From Streptomyces sp. BK239 (GTDB taxonomy: Bacteria > Actinomycetota > Actinomycetes > Streptomycetales > Streptomycetaceae): 64,000 bases of DNA. The DNA lies in contig NZ_SHKS01000008.1 in NCBI RefSeq assembly GCF_004217285.1, positions 186,001 to 250,000 on the forward strand. The letters are read 5' to 3'. Below, piece by piece: positions 16,159 to 25,269 of this stretch. The notes under the pieces are model-generated. The model had not been told where the DNA came from, ran no database searches, and saw only the letters and a list, made by a program, of their open reading frames with translations. Numbering within the stretch: position 1 is the stretch's first letter; each line of letters starts with the position of its first letter. A program made the translations under genes and the position numbers.

Positions 16159-16193
16159 CACAGCTCCGTTCACGTGTTCCTACGGGAGAGAAC

Positions 16194-17405
16194 TCAGGCC
16201 TTGGGCACCCGCACGATCAGTGCGTCGCCCTGGCCGCCGCCGCCGCACAGCGCGGCCGCGCCGACGCCGCCGCCGCGTCGCTTCAGCTCCAGGGCGAGGT
16301 GCAGCACGAGCCGGGCGCCGGACATGCCGATCGGGTGTCCGAGGGCGATGGCGCCGCCGTTGACGTTCACCTTTTCCGTGGAAACGCCGAGGTCGTCCAT
16401 TGACTGGACGGCGACGGCGGCGAAGGCCTCGTTGATCTCGATGAGGTCGAGGTCGGCGACCTCCAGGCCGTCCTTCTTCAGAGCGTGCAGGATGGCGTTG
16501 GACGGCTGGGACTGCAGGGAGTTGTCCGGGCCGGCCACGTTGCCGTGGGCGCCGATCTCGGCGATCCACTCCAGGCCCAGTTCCTGCGCCTTGGCCTTGC
16601 TCATCACGACCACGGCGGCGGCGCCGTCGGAGATCTGCGAGGCGGAGCCGGCGGTGATCGTGCCGTCCTTGGCGAAGGCCGGGCGCAGCTTGCCGAGGGA
16701 CTCCGCGGTGGTCTCGGGGCGGATGCCCTCGTCGTGGCTGAAGAGGACCGGCTCGCCCTTGCGCTGCGGGATCGACACCGGGGTGATCTCGGCGTCGAAC
16801 AGCCCGTTCTTCTGGGCGGCCGCGGCGCGCTGGTGGGAGAGGGCGGCGAACTCGTCCTGCGCGGGGCGCTCGATGCCGAGGCGGGTGTTGTGCTTCTCGG
16901 TGGACTCGCCCATGGCGATGCCCTCGAAGGCGTCGGTCAGCCCGTCGTAGGCCATCGCGTCGAGCATCTCGATCGCGCCGTACTTGAAGCCCTCGCGGGA
17001 CTTCGGCAGCAGATGCGGGGCGTTGGTCATGGACTCCTGGCCGCCCGCGACGATCACGTCGAACTCACCCGCACGGATCAACTGGTCGGCGAGCGCGATG
17101 GCGTCGAGCCCCGACAGACACACCTTGTTGACGGTGAGCGCCGGGACGTTCATCGGGATGCCGGCCTTCACGGCGGCCTGGCGGGCCGGGATCTGGCCCG
17201 CGCCCGCCTGGAGCACCTGGCCCATGATCACGTACTGCACCTGGTCGCCTTCGATGCCGGCGCGGTCGAGGGCGGCCTTGATGGCGAAGCCGCCGAGGTC
17301 GGCTCCGGAGAAGGACTTCAGCGAGCCCAGCAGCCGCCCCATGGGCGTACGCGCGCCCGCGACGATCACCGAGGTCGTGCCGTTGGAACCTGTCGATCCA
17401 GTCAT
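16194..17405 (-). CDS. Acetyl-CoA C-acetyltransferase (thiolase)
   Basis: The 403-aa biosynthetic-type thiolase condenses two acetyl-CoA to acetoacetyl-CoA. It has the nucleophile Cys96 in NKVCLSGLDA, the GHPIGMSGAR histidine loop, and the C-terminal CGGGGQGDA with the acid/base cysteine. The length is usual for the family. It leads a probable operon with meaB and is divergent from the epimerase gene. In Streptomyces it feeds the ethylmalonyl-CoA route and butyryl-CoA formation, which fits the neighbouring mutase and epimerase functions. Confidence 0.93.
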   Translation of the reverse strand: MTGSTGSNGTTSVIVAGARTPMGRLLGSLKSFSGADLGGFAIKAALDRAGIEGDQVQYVIMGQVLQAGAGQIPARQAAVKAGIPMNVPALTVNKVCLSGLDAIALADQLIRAGEFDVIVAGGQESMTNAPHLLPKSREGFKYGAIEMLDAMAYDGLTDAFEGIAMGESTEKHNTRLGIERPAQDEFAALSHQRAAAAQKNGLFDAEITPVSIPQRKGEPVLFSHDEGIRPETTAESLGKLRPAFAKDGTITAGSASQISDGAAAVVVMSKAKAQELGLEWIAEIGAHGNVAGPDNSLQSQPSNAILHALKKDGLEVADLDLIEINEAFAAVAVQSMDDLGVSTEKVNVNGGAIALGHPIGMSGARLVLHLALELKRRGGGVGAAALCGGGGQGDALIVRVPKA

Positions 17406-17555
17406 GAGCTGCGATCCCCTTACCGGCCTGCACGGGCCGAGGAGTGAACGAGGGTTTACTTCGAATGTACTGAGCGGTAGTGCGCCCCGTCACCTCGCTG
17501 TCGGTGTGATCGCCCGCACGTTGCGCAACCACCTCCGGGACGCTCCACTGACTAC

Positions 17556-17996
17556 ATGCTGACGCGAATCGACCACATCGGGATCGCCTGCCACGACCTC
17601 GACGCCACCGTCGAGTTCTACCGTTCCACGTACGGCTTCGAAGTGTTCCACTCCGAGGTCAACGAGGAGCAGGGCGTGCGCGAGGCCATGCTCAAGATCA
17701 ACGAGACGTCCGACGGCGGCGCCACCTACCTCCAGCTCCTGGAACCGACCCGGGAGGACTCCACGGTCGCGAAGTGGCTGGCCAAGAACGGCGAGGGCGT
17801 CCACCACATCGCTTTCGGTACGGCGGATGTGGACGCCGACGCGGCGGACATCCGCGACAAGGGCGTACGCGTTCTGTACGAAGAGCCGCGACGTGGCTCC
17901 ATGGGGTCACGAATCACCTTCCTGCACCCCAAGGATTGCCACGGAGTACTGACAGAACTGGTCACATCGGCCCCAGTTGAGTCCCCTGAGCACTGA
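17556..17996 (+). CDS. mce: Methylmalonyl-CoA epimerase
   Basis: The 146-aa VOC-fold enzyme interconverts the 2R and 2S forms of methylmalonyl-CoA. The start MLTRIDHIGIACHDLD and the later GVHHIAFGT and VLTELV carry the expected metal ligands (His7, His84, Glu134). Divergent transcription from the thiolase-meaB pair places it in the same acyl-CoA pathway. The start is ATG 17556. The 150-bp shared upstream region must hold both promoters; I see no clear hexamers. Confidence 0.92.
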   Translation: MLTRIDHIGIACHDLDATVEFYRSTYGFEVFHSEVNEEQGVREAMLKINETSDGGATYLQLLEPTREDSTVAKWLAKNGEGVHHIAFGTADVDADAADIRDKGVRVLYEEPRRGSMGSRITFLHPKDCHGVLTELVTSAPVESPEH

Positions 17997-18228
17997 CCCT
18001 CGTACAGAGGGGCCGGTAGGGTTGGGGTCGGTCGCCGCTCTTGACGGGCGACCTACGTCCTGCCGCCTCGGCGGCAGGACCAGCCGGGGTCCGGGTTTCG
18101 GGGGACGAGCGTCGGGGCGGCAGCCCGTGCTCCGCCGTTGATCTGACACCATTCCCCGGGGGCCCCGTCCGGCGGATGGACGGAGCTCGTGGAAAAGCTT
18201 GCGACCAGGGGACGGATGGGACCGCGCA
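17997..18228. other. scy upstream region with a strong hairpin
   Basis: A perfect 11-bp stem with a 2-nt TC loop lies at 18057-18080 (GTCCTGCCGCC / GGCGGCAGGAC), 60 bp after the epimerase stop and 150 bp before scy. It is probably the epimerase terminator, but it could lie in the scy leader. A smaller GTCGCC/GGCGAC repeat precedes it. Confidence 0.5.
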
Positions 18229-21200
18229 GTGCGGGGCTACGAGAGCCAGGAGCGGGAACCGGCGGCTGACGTCGACCACCTCACTCGGTTCGAAGCCGAG
18301 ATGAAACGGCTGAAGACCGAGCGGGAAAAGGCGATCCAGCATGCCGAGGACCTCGGCTACCAGGTCGAGGTGCTGCGCGCCAAGTTGCACGAGGCGCGGC
18401 GCACCATCATGTCCCGGCCCGCGTTCGACGGCGGCGACATCGGCTACCAGGCCGAGCAGTTGCTGCGCAACGCGCAGATGCAGGCGGACCAGATCCGTTC
18501 CGACGCCGAGCGGGAGCTGAGCCAGGCGAGGGCGCAGACCCAGCGCATCCTCCAGGAGCACGCCGAGCAGGCGGCCCGGCTCCAGGCGGAGCTGCACGCG
18601 GAGGCCGTGGCCCGGCGTCAGCAGCTCGACCAGGAACTCGCCGAGCGCCGGCAGACCGTCGAGTCGCACGTCAACGACAACGTGGCCTGGGCCGAGCAGC
18701 TGCGGGCCCGCACCGAGGCGCAGGCCCGCCGGCTGCTGGAGGAGTCCCGCGCCGAGGCCGAGCAGGCCCTGACGGCCGCGCGCGCCGAGGCCGAACGGGT
18801 CGCCGAGCAGGCCCGCCAGCGGCTCCAGAGCGAGGCCGAGTCGGCCCGGGCGGAGGCCGAGCAGCTGCTGCTGCGCGCCCGCGCGGACGCCGAACGGCTG
18901 CTGAACGCGGCGTCCACGCAGGCCCAGGAGGCCAGCGACCACGCCGAGGCGCTGCGCAGCTCCACGGCGACCGAGTCCGACGCGGCCCGCCGCCAGGCGG
19001 GTGAGCTGAGCCGTGCCGCCGAGCAGCGCATGGCCGAGGCGGAGACCGCGCTGCGGGAGGCGCGCGCGGAGGCGGAGAAGCTCGTCACCGAGGCCAAGGC
19101 CGCCGCGGAGAAGGCGCTCAGCAGCGCCGAGTCCACCAACGAGCAGCGCACCCGTACGGCGAAGGAGCAGGTCGCCCGGCTGGTCAGCGAGGCCACCAAG
19201 GAGGCCGAGACCACCAAGGCCGACGCCGAGCAGATCGTCGCCGACGCCCGCGCCGAGGCGGAGAAGATCCTCGGCGACGCCGCGGAGAAGGCCCGCGCGG
19301 TCACCGCCGAGGAGAGCGCGACCCAGCTGTCGAAGGCGGCCAAGACCGCCGAGGACGTCCTGAACAAGGCCCAGGAGGACGCGCGGCGGACCACGAAGGC
19401 CGCCGCCGAGGAGGCCGAGCGCATCCGCCGGGAGGCGGAGACCGAGGCGGACCGGCTGCGCGCCGAGGCGCACGACATCGCCGAGGAGCTGAAGGGCTCC
19501 GCGAAGGACGACACCAAGGAGTACCGCGCCAAGACGGTCGAGCTGCAGGAGGAGGCGCGCCGGCTGCGCGGCGAGGCCGAGCAGCTGCGCGCCGACGCGG
19601 TCGCCGAGGGCGAGAAGATCCGCGCGGAGGCCCGCCGGGAGGCCGTCCAGCAGATCGAGGAGGCGGCCAGGACCGCCGAGGAGCTGCTGTCCAAGGCGAA
19701 GGCCGACGCGGACGAGCTGCGCCAGAAGGCCACCACGGACAGCGAGAAGGTCCGCACGGAGGCCATCGAGCGGGCGACCACGCTGCGCCGGCAGGCCGAG
19801 GACACCCTGGAGCGCACCCGCAAGGAGGCCGAGCGGCAGCGCGACGAGGCGGTCGACCTCGCGGAGACGATCACCTCCAACGCCGAGGAGGCCGCGCGCG
19901 AGCTGCGCGAGGAGGCCGAGCGGGCGGTCGAGGCCCGGCAGGCGGACGCCGCCGAGGAGCTGGCCCGGCTGCACTCCGAGGCCGAGCAGCGGCTCGCCTC
20001 CGCCGAGCAGGCGCTCACCGACGCGCGCGAGGAGGCCTCACGGATCCGCCGGGAGGCCGGCGAGGAGATCGACCGGCTGCGCGGCGAGGCCGCCGAGCGG
20101 ATCCGTACGCTGCAACAGCAGGCGGAGACGGAGGCCGAGCGGCTGCGCACCGAGGCCGCGTCCGACGCGTCCGCGTCGCGGGCCGAGGGCGAGGCCGTCG
20201 CCGTACGGCTGCGGTCGGAGGCCGCCGCGGAGGCGGAGCGGCTGAAGACGGAGGCGCAGGAAACCGCCGACCGGGTGCGCGCGGAGGCGCAGGCCGCGGC
20301 GGAGCGGCTGGAGACGGAGGCGTCGGAGACGCTGGCCGCCGCCCAGGAGGAGGCCGCCCGGCGTCTGCGGGAGGCCGAGGAGTACCTCGGCGGGGCCCGT
20401 CAGGAGGCCGACCAGGAGCGTGAGCGGGCCCGCGAGCAGAGCGAGGAGCTGCTGGCGTCGGCGCGCCGCCGGGTGGAGGACGCGCAGGCGGAGGCGGTCC
20501 GGCTGGTCGAGGAGGCCGACCGGCGCGCCTCCGAGATGGTGTCGGCGGCCGAGCAGCACGCGCAGCAGGTGCGGGACTCCGTGGCGGGGCTGCACGAGCA
20601 GGCCCAGGAGGAGATCACCGGGCTGCGCAGCGCCGCGGAGCACGTGGCGGACCGTACCCGCCGGGAGGCGGAGGAGGAGGCGGACCGGCTCCGCGCCGAC
20701 GCCTACTCCGAGCGGGAGCGGGCCGCCGAGGACGCGGCCCGGCTGCGGCGCGAGGCGCGCGAGGAGGCGGAGGCCGCCCAGGCGCTGGCCGAGCGGACCG
20801 TCGGCGAGGCGATCGCGGAGTCCGAGCGGCTGCGTTCGGAGGCGTCCGCGCACGCCCAGCGGGTGCGCACCGAGGCCTCGGACGCGATCGCCCAGGCCGA
20901 CCAGGACGCGTCGCGCACCCGGGCGGACGCCCGCGACGACGCCAACCGCATCCGTTCGGACGCGGCGACGCAGGCCGACACGCTCATCACCGAGGCGCGT
21001 TCCGAGGCGGAGCGGCTGCAGACGGAGACCCTCGCGGAGGCGGAGCGGCTCCAGGCCGAGACGGCCGCGGAGGCCGAGCGCGTGCGGGCCGAGTCGGTCG
21101 CCAAGGCGGAGAAGCTGATCGGGGACGCCACCGACGACGCGGAGCGGCTGCGCGCCGAGGCCGCCGAGACGGTGGGTTCCGCGCGGCAGCAGGCCGAGCG

Positions 21201-22107
21201 GATCCGGGTGGAGGCCGAGCGCGTCAAGGCGGAGGCCGCGGCGGAGGCCGACCGGCTGATGAGCGTCGCCCGCGAGGAGGCCGACCACACGCTGGACGAG
21301 GCCCGCAAGGACGCCAACAAGCGGCGTTCGGAAGCGGCCGAGCAGGTCGACACGCTCATCACGGAGACCACCGCCGAGGCGGACAAGCTGCTCACCGAGG
21401 CGCAGCAGCAGGCGCTGAAGACCACCGCGGAGGCGGAGGCGCAGGCCGACACGATGGTCGGCGCGGCCCGCAAGGAGGCCGACCGGCTCGTCGCGGAGGC
21501 GACCCGCGAGGGCAACGCGCGGGTGGAGAAGGCCCGTACGGACGCGGACGAACTGCTCGTCGGGGCCCGTCGGGACGCGACCGCCATAAGGGAGCGGGCG
21601 GAGGAGCTGCGCGACCGGATCACCACCGAGATCGAGCAGTTGCACGAGCGGGCCCGCCGGGAGGCCGCGGAGACGATGAAGTCGACCGGCGACCGCTGCG
21701 ACGCGCTGATCAAGGCGGCCGAGGAGCAGCTCGCCAAGGCGCAGGCGAAGGCCAAGGAACTGGTGTCGGAGGCCAACTCGGAGGCGGGCAAGGTCCGTAT
21801 CGCCGCGGTGAAGAAGGCGGAGGGGCTGCTCAAGGAGGCCGAGCAGAAGAAGGCCACGCTGGTCCGGGAGGCCGAGGAGCTGAAGGCGGAGGCGATCCGC
21901 GAGGCGCGGCGCACCGTCGAGGAGGGAAAGCGCGAACTGGAGGTGCTGGTCCGGCGCCGGGAGGACATCAACGCCGAGATCTCCAGGGTGCAGGACGTGC
22001 TGGAGGCGCTGGAGTCGTTCGAGGCGCCGTCCTCCAAGGACGGCGGGGTCCGGGCGGGCGCGACGATCGGCGCGCCCCGGTCGGGCGGCAAGCCGTCGGA
22101 GGGCTGA
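18229..22107 (+). CDS. scy: Polarisome coiled-coil scaffold Scy
   Basis: This giant coiled-coil protein of about 1292 aa is almost wholly Ala/Glu/Arg/Gln. A short N-terminal region (RFEAEMKRLKTEREKAIQHA) leads into a long run of degenerate repeats such as EAERLRxEA, which agrees with the unusual 51-residue coiled-coil periodicity described for Scy. In S. coelicolor, Scy gathers DivIVA and FilP at hyphal tips and sets the number of growth sites. I prefer GTG 18229 (MRGYESQERE); a TTG at 18199 is in frame. The immediate downstream neighbour is filP. Length is slightly under the 1326 aa I recall for S. coelicolor, as expected for repeat-number drift. Confidence 0.93.
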   Translation: MRGYESQEREPAADVDHLTRFEAEMKRLKTEREKAIQHAEDLGYQVEVLRAKLHEARRTIMSRPAFDGGDIGYQAEQLLRNAQMQADQIRSDAERELSQARAQTQRILQEHAEQAARLQAELHAEAVARRQQLDQELAERRQTVESHVNDNVAWAEQLRARTEAQARRLLEESRAEAEQALTAARAEAERVAEQARQRLQSEAESARAEAEQLLLRARADAERLLNAASTQAQEASDHAEALRSSTATESDAARRQAGELSRAAEQRMAEAETALREARAEAEKLVTEAKAAAEKALSSAESTNEQRTRTAKEQVARLVSEATKEAETTKADAEQIVADARAEAEKILGDAAEKARAVTAEESATQLSKAAKTAEDVLNKAQEDARRTTKAAAEEAERIRREAETEADRLRAEAHDIAEELKGSAKDDTKEYRAKTVELQEEARRLRGEAEQLRADAVAEGEKIRAEARREAVQQIEEAARTAEELLSKAKADADELRQKATTDSEKVRTEAIERATTLRRQAEDTLERTRKEAERQRDEAVDLAETITSNAEEAARELREEAERAVEARQADAAEELARLHSEAEQRLASAEQALTDAREEASRIRREAGEEIDRLRGEAAERIRTLQQQAETEAERLRTEAASDASASRAEGEAVAVRLRSEAAAEAERLKTEAQETADRVRAEAQAAAERLETEASETLAAAQEEAARRLREAEEYLGGARQEADQERERAREQSEELLASARRRVEDAQAEAVRLVEEADRRASEMVSAAEQHAQQVRDSVAGLHEQAQEEITGLRSAAEHVADRTRREAEEEADRLRADAYSERERAAEDAARLRREAREEAEAAQALAERTVGEAIAESERLRSEASAHAQRVRTEASDAIAQADQDASRTRADARDDANRIRSDAATQADTLITEARSEAERLQTETLAEAERLQAETAAEAERVRAESVAKAEKLIGDATDDAERLRAEAAETVGSARQQAERIRVEAERVKAEAAAEADRLMSVAREEADHTLDEARKDANKRRSEAAEQVDTLITETTAEADKLLTEAQQQALKTTAEAEAQADTMVGAARKEADRLVAEATREGNARVEKARTDADELLVGARRDATAIRERAEELRDRITTEIEQLHERARREAAETMKSTGDRCDALIKAAEEQLAKAQAKAKELVSEANSEAGKVRIAAVKKAEGLLKEAEQKKATLVREAEELKAEAIREARRTVEEGKRELEVLVRRREDINAEISRVQDVLEALESFEAPSSKDGGVRAGATIGAPRSGGKPSEG

Positions 22108-22112
22108 GGGCC

Positions 22113-22126
22113 AGTGCCGCGGCACT
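22113..22126. terminator. Short palindrome after scy
   Basis: AGTGCCG/CGGCACT is a perfect 14-bp palindrome 5 bp past the scy stop. It may act as a weak terminator or mRNA end. The rest of the 241-bp gap to filP must hold the filP promoter; AT-rich stretches occur near 22195-22270. Confidence 0.4.
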
Positions 22127-22348
22127 AGCGGTGCAGGGGGGTCGGGGCCAGTCGACAGGCCGTGGCGCTGCATGAGAATTGCGTTGAGATCTGGGGCCTT
22201 TGACCAACTTTTTGGCAAGCTGTCCGGCGGGGAGCCACCCAAAAGGGGTGTCAATCTCCAGATCAAACACGTATCCGCTCGATGACACAGCGCTTCGGCC
22301 CCTAGGATTCCACCTATCACCTCACCGGTCTCATTCGACAGGAACCCC

Positions 22349-23284
22349 ATGAGCGACACTTCCCCCTACGGCTTCGAGCTTGTGCGGCGTGGATACGACC
22401 GCGCTCAGGTGGACGAACGGATCTCCAAGCTCGTCTCCGACCGTGACAGCGCTCTCACCCGCATCACCGCTCTGGAAAAGCGCATCGAGGAGCTCCACCT
22501 CGAGACGCAGCACGCCCAGGCCCAGGTAAGCGACGCCGAGCCGTCGTACGCCGGTCTCGGCGCGCGTGTCGAGAAGATCCTCCGTCTCGCCGAGGAGGAG
22601 GCCAAGGATCTGCGCGAGGAAGCCCGTCGCGCGTCCGAGCAGCACCGTGAGCTCGCCGAGTCGGCGGCCCAGCAGGTGCGCAACGACGCGGAGGCGTTCG
22701 CCTCGGACCGCAAGGCCAAGGCCGAGGACGAGGGCGTCCGGATCGTCGAGAAGGCCAAGAGCGACGCCGCTCAGCTGCGCCAGGACGCGCAGAAGGACGC
22801 GCAGTCCAAGCGCGAGGAGGCCGACGCGCTCTTCGAGGAGACCCGTGCGAAGGCCGCGCAGGCCGCCGCCGACTTCGAGACCAACCTCGCCAAGCGCCGC
22901 GAGCAGTCCGAGCGCGACCTGGCGTCCCGTCAGCAGAAGGCCGAGAAGCGCCTCGCGGAGATCGAGCACCGCGCGGAGCAGCTGCGGCTGGAGGCGGAGA
23001 AGCTGCGCACGGACGCCGAGCGCCGTGCCCGCCAGACCGTCGAGACGGCGCAGCGCCAGGCCGAGGACATCGTGGCCGACGCCAACGCCAAGGCCGACCG
23101 CATCCGTTCGGAATCGGAGCGCGAGCTCGCGGCTCTCACCAACCGCCGCGACTCGATCAACGCCCAGCTGACCAACGTCCGCGAGATGCTGGCCACGCTG
23201 ACCGGCGCCGCGGTGGCCGCGGCCGGTTCCCCGACCGAGGACGAGCCGGTCTCCCGGGGCGTTCCGGCCCAGCAGTCCCGGTAG
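22349..23284 (+). CDS. filP: Filament-forming coiled-coil protein FilP
   Basis: The 311-aa intermediate-filament-like protein has an N-terminal DivIVA-like segment (GFELVRRGYDRAQVDERISK), a long heptad coiled coil (about 25-265, rich in AEEEAKDLREEARRAS-type sequence) and a short disordered tail. In S. coelicolor FilP polymerises, interacts with DivIVA and Scy, and stiffens hyphae. Length and neighbourhood match SCO5396. The ATG follows AGGAAC. A separate promoter is likely because of the 241-bp gap after scy. Confidence 0.93.
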   Translation: MSDTSPYGFELVRRGYDRAQVDERISKLVSDRDSALTRITALEKRIEELHLETQHAQAQVSDAEPSYAGLGARVEKILRLAEEEAKDLREEARRASEQHRELAESAAQQVRNDAEAFASDRKAKAEDEGVRIVEKAKSDAAQLRQDAQKDAQSKREEADALFEETRAKAAQAAADFETNLAKRREQSERDLASRQQKAEKRLAEIEHRAEQLRLEAEKLRTDAERRARQTVETAQRQAEDIVADANAKADRIRSESERELAALTNRRDSINAQLTNVREMLATLTGAAVAAAGSPTEDEPVSRGVPAQQSR

Positions 23285-23377
23285 TCGCCGGCGGGTCGAG
23301 GGGCGGTGGGGGCGAAACCCCACCGCCCCCGCTCATGTGTTGTTGCCGTGGGCGTCGGCCGCCGTTCGCCCGCCGGG

Positions 23378-23407
23378 TTGGCACAGGCCGTGCGTCGGTC
23401 ATAGCGT
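23378..23407 (+). promoter_or_regulatory. Promoter of the first ABC cassette; leaderless
   Basis: TTGGCA (23378-23383), an 18-bp spacer and TAGCGT (23402-23407) end 7 nt before ATG 23415. There is no Shine-Dalgarno, so the transcript probably starts at or beside the ATG. Confidence 0.6.
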
Positions 23408-23414
23408 GGCCCGC

Positions 23415-24386
23415 ATGATCGAGCTGGAAGGGCTGACCAAGCGGTACGGCGACAAGGTCGCGGTCGACAACCTCACGTTCACCGTCAGACCGGGCATCGT
23501 CACGGGTTTCCTCGGTCCCAACGGCGCGGGGAAGTCCACCACCATGCGGATGATGCTCGGGCTCGACCGGCCGACCTCGGGGGACGTCCGCATCGACGGG
23601 CAGCACTACGACCGGCTGAAGGATCCGCTGAAGTACATCGGCGCCCTGCTCGACGCCAAGGGCGTGCACGGCGGGCGCAGCGCCTTCAACCACCTGCTGT
23701 GCCTGGCCCAGAGCAACGGCATCCCCGGATCGCGGGTGCACGAGGTGCTCGACACCGTGGGCCTCACCTCCGTGGCGAGGAAGAAGGCGAAGGGGTTCTC
23801 GCTGGGCATGGGGCAGCGGCTAGGGATCGCGGGCGCGCTCCTGGGCGACCCCCGCATCCTGATGTTCGACGAGCCGGTCAACGGGCTCGACCCCGAGGGC
23901 ATCCACTGGATCCGCAACCTGATGAAGTCGCTGGCGGCGCAGGGCCGGACGGTGTTCGTGTCGTCCCACCTGATGAGCGAGATGGCGCTGACCGCGGATC
24001 ACCTCGTCGTCATCGGCCAGGGCCGGCTGCTCGCCGACACCTCGATGGCGGACTTCATCGCGCGCAACTCGCGCTCGTACGTGCGGATCCGCACCCCGCA
24101 GCGGGAGCGGATGCTCGACGTGCTGCACGAGGCCGGGGTCACCGTCGTCGAGGCCGGCAACGGGTGCCTGGAGGTGGACGGGGACAAGTCCGAGGCCATC
24201 GGTGAACTGGCCGCGCGCCACCAGCTCGTGCTGCACGAGCTGAGTCCCCAGCGGGCCTCGCTGGAGGAGGCGTTCATGCAACTGACCGCTCAGTCGGTGG
24301 AGTACCACGCGCACACCGACGCGCCGCCCGCACAGCCGCCGCAGCAACCGGGGCAGCAGTGGGGCGACGGATGGAGGAAGGGCTGA
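23415..24386 (+). CDS. ABC-2 type transporter ATP-binding protein (cassette 1)
   Basis: The 323-aa ATPase has Walker A GPNGAGKSTT, signature FSLGMGQRLGI (SLGMGQ replaces the canonical LSGGQ, as in this subfamily), Walker B ILMFDEP and the H-loop SSHLMSEM. The C-terminal 100 residues are a regulatory extension ending in a Pro/Gln-rich tail. The next gene, one base away, is its permease. Substrate is unknown; related systems export antibiotics or lipids. Sequence is very close to the ATPase at 25270, indicating duplication. Confidence 0.9.
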   Translation: MIELEGLTKRYGDKVAVDNLTFTVRPGIVTGFLGPNGAGKSTTMRMMLGLDRPTSGDVRIDGQHYDRLKDPLKYIGALLDAKGVHGGRSAFNHLLCLAQSNGIPGSRVHEVLDTVGLTSVARKKAKGFSLGMGQRLGIAGALLGDPRILMFDEPVNGLDPEGIHWIRNLMKSLAAQGRTVFVSSHLMSEMALTADHLVVIGQGRLLADTSMADFIARNSRSYVRIRTPQRERMLDVLHEAGVTVVEAGNGCLEVDGDKSEAIGELAARHQLVLHELSPQRASLEEAFMQLTAQSVEYHAHTDAPPAQPPQQPGQQWGDGWRKG

Positions 24387-24387
24387 C

Positions 24388-25158
24388 ATGGCGGCGACCC
24401 AGGTCATCCGGTCCGAGTGGACGAAGATCCGCTCCGTCGCGTCCACGCTGTGGACGCTCTCCCTCGCCGCGGTGGTGACGATCGCCCTCGGCATGCTCAT
24501 CTCGGCTCTGTCCGCGAGCCAGTTCGACGAGATGAACGCCGGCGACCGCAGCACCTTCGACCCGACGTTCATCAGCTTCGCCGGGATGAGCCTCGGTCAG
24601 CTGGCGATGATCGTGTTCGGGGTGCTGGTGGTGTCCAACGAGTACAGCACCGGCATGATCCGCGTCTCGCTGGCGGCGGTGCCGCAGCGCGGGGCCTTCC
24701 TGTTCGGCAAGATCTCCGTCGCGGCGGGCCTCGCGCTGGTCGTCGGGCTCGTCACCAGCTTCGTCGCGTTCTTCCTCGGGCAGGCGATGCTCGGCGAGCA
24801 CAAGGCGTCGATCGGCGACACCGGGGTGCTGCGGGCGGTGATCGGCGGCGGCCTCTACATGACGCTCATCGCGGTCTTCTCCATGGGCGTGGCCGCCATC
24901 CTGCGCTCGCCGATGCTGTCGCTGGGCATCCTGATGCCGTTCTTCTTCCTCATCTCCAACATCCTGGGGAACGTCGACGCGACGAAGAAGATCGGCCGGT
25001 ACCTGCCCGACCAGGCCGGCAGCAAGATCATGCAGGTGGTCCCCTCGACCGGGGACGACGCTCCCTACGGGCCCTGGGGCGGCCTGGCGATCATGGCCAT
25101 CTGGGTGGCGGCGGCGCTTCTGGGCGGGTACGTCACCCTCAAGCGACGGGACGCGTGA
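24388..25158 (+). CDS. ABC-2 type transporter permease (cassette 1)
   Basis: The 256-aa membrane protein has six predicted helices, beginning with the motif SEWTKIRSVASTLWTL shared with the permease at 26622. The first periplasmic loop is short and polar and helices 2-3 contain VVSNEYSTGMIRVSLAAVPQ, the typical ABC-2 NEYSTGMIR element. It forms the membrane channel for the ATPase at 23415, with a one-base gap between the genes. Confidence 0.9.
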   Translation: MAATQVIRSEWTKIRSVASTLWTLSLAAVVTIALGMLISALSASQFDEMNAGDRSTFDPTFISFAGMSLGQLAMIVFGVLVVSNEYSTGMIRVSLAAVPQRGAFLFGKISVAAGLALVVGLVTSFVAFFLGQAMLGEHKASIGDTGVLRAVIGGGLYMTLIAVFSMGVAAILRSPMLSLGILMPFFFLISNILGNVDATKKIGRYLPDQAGSKIMQVVPSTGDDAPYGPWGGLAIMAIWVAAALLGGYVTLKRRDA

Positions 25159-25224
25159 ACCTTTGGGCTTTACTTTGATTTGAGCGGAACCGTCAGCGCC
25201 TCGATATCCTCCTAACCCTTACGG

Positions 25225-25238
25225 GGGGCGTGCGCCCC
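25225..25238. terminator. GC-rich hairpin between the two ABC cassettes
   Basis: GGGGCG-TG-CGCCCC forms a short strong stem 66 bp after the cassette 1 permease stop and 31 bp before the cassette 2 ATPase. It is likely a terminator or attenuator that separates the two units. Confidence 0.45.
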
Positions 25239-25269
25239 GCTGTCCTGAACCTGTCGATGGGTGCGGAGC

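Noticed and set aside
18199..18228. TTG 18199 as the scy start
   Set aside because: The GTG at 18229 gives the N-terminus MRGYESQERE that I recall for Scy; the extra ten codons have no ribosome site. This is not fully excluded.
18229..22107. Repetitive DNA resembling a repeat array
   Set aside because: It is one open reading frame of degenerate coiled-coil repeats, with no uniform spacers, so neither a CRISPR array nor a satellite.
17962..22359. Very long antisense open frames opposite scy (670, 773, 510 and 462 codons)
   Set aside because: They are Leu/Gly/Arg- or Ser/Ala-rich shadows produced by the repetitive GC-rich codons of scy, with no start signals or family features.
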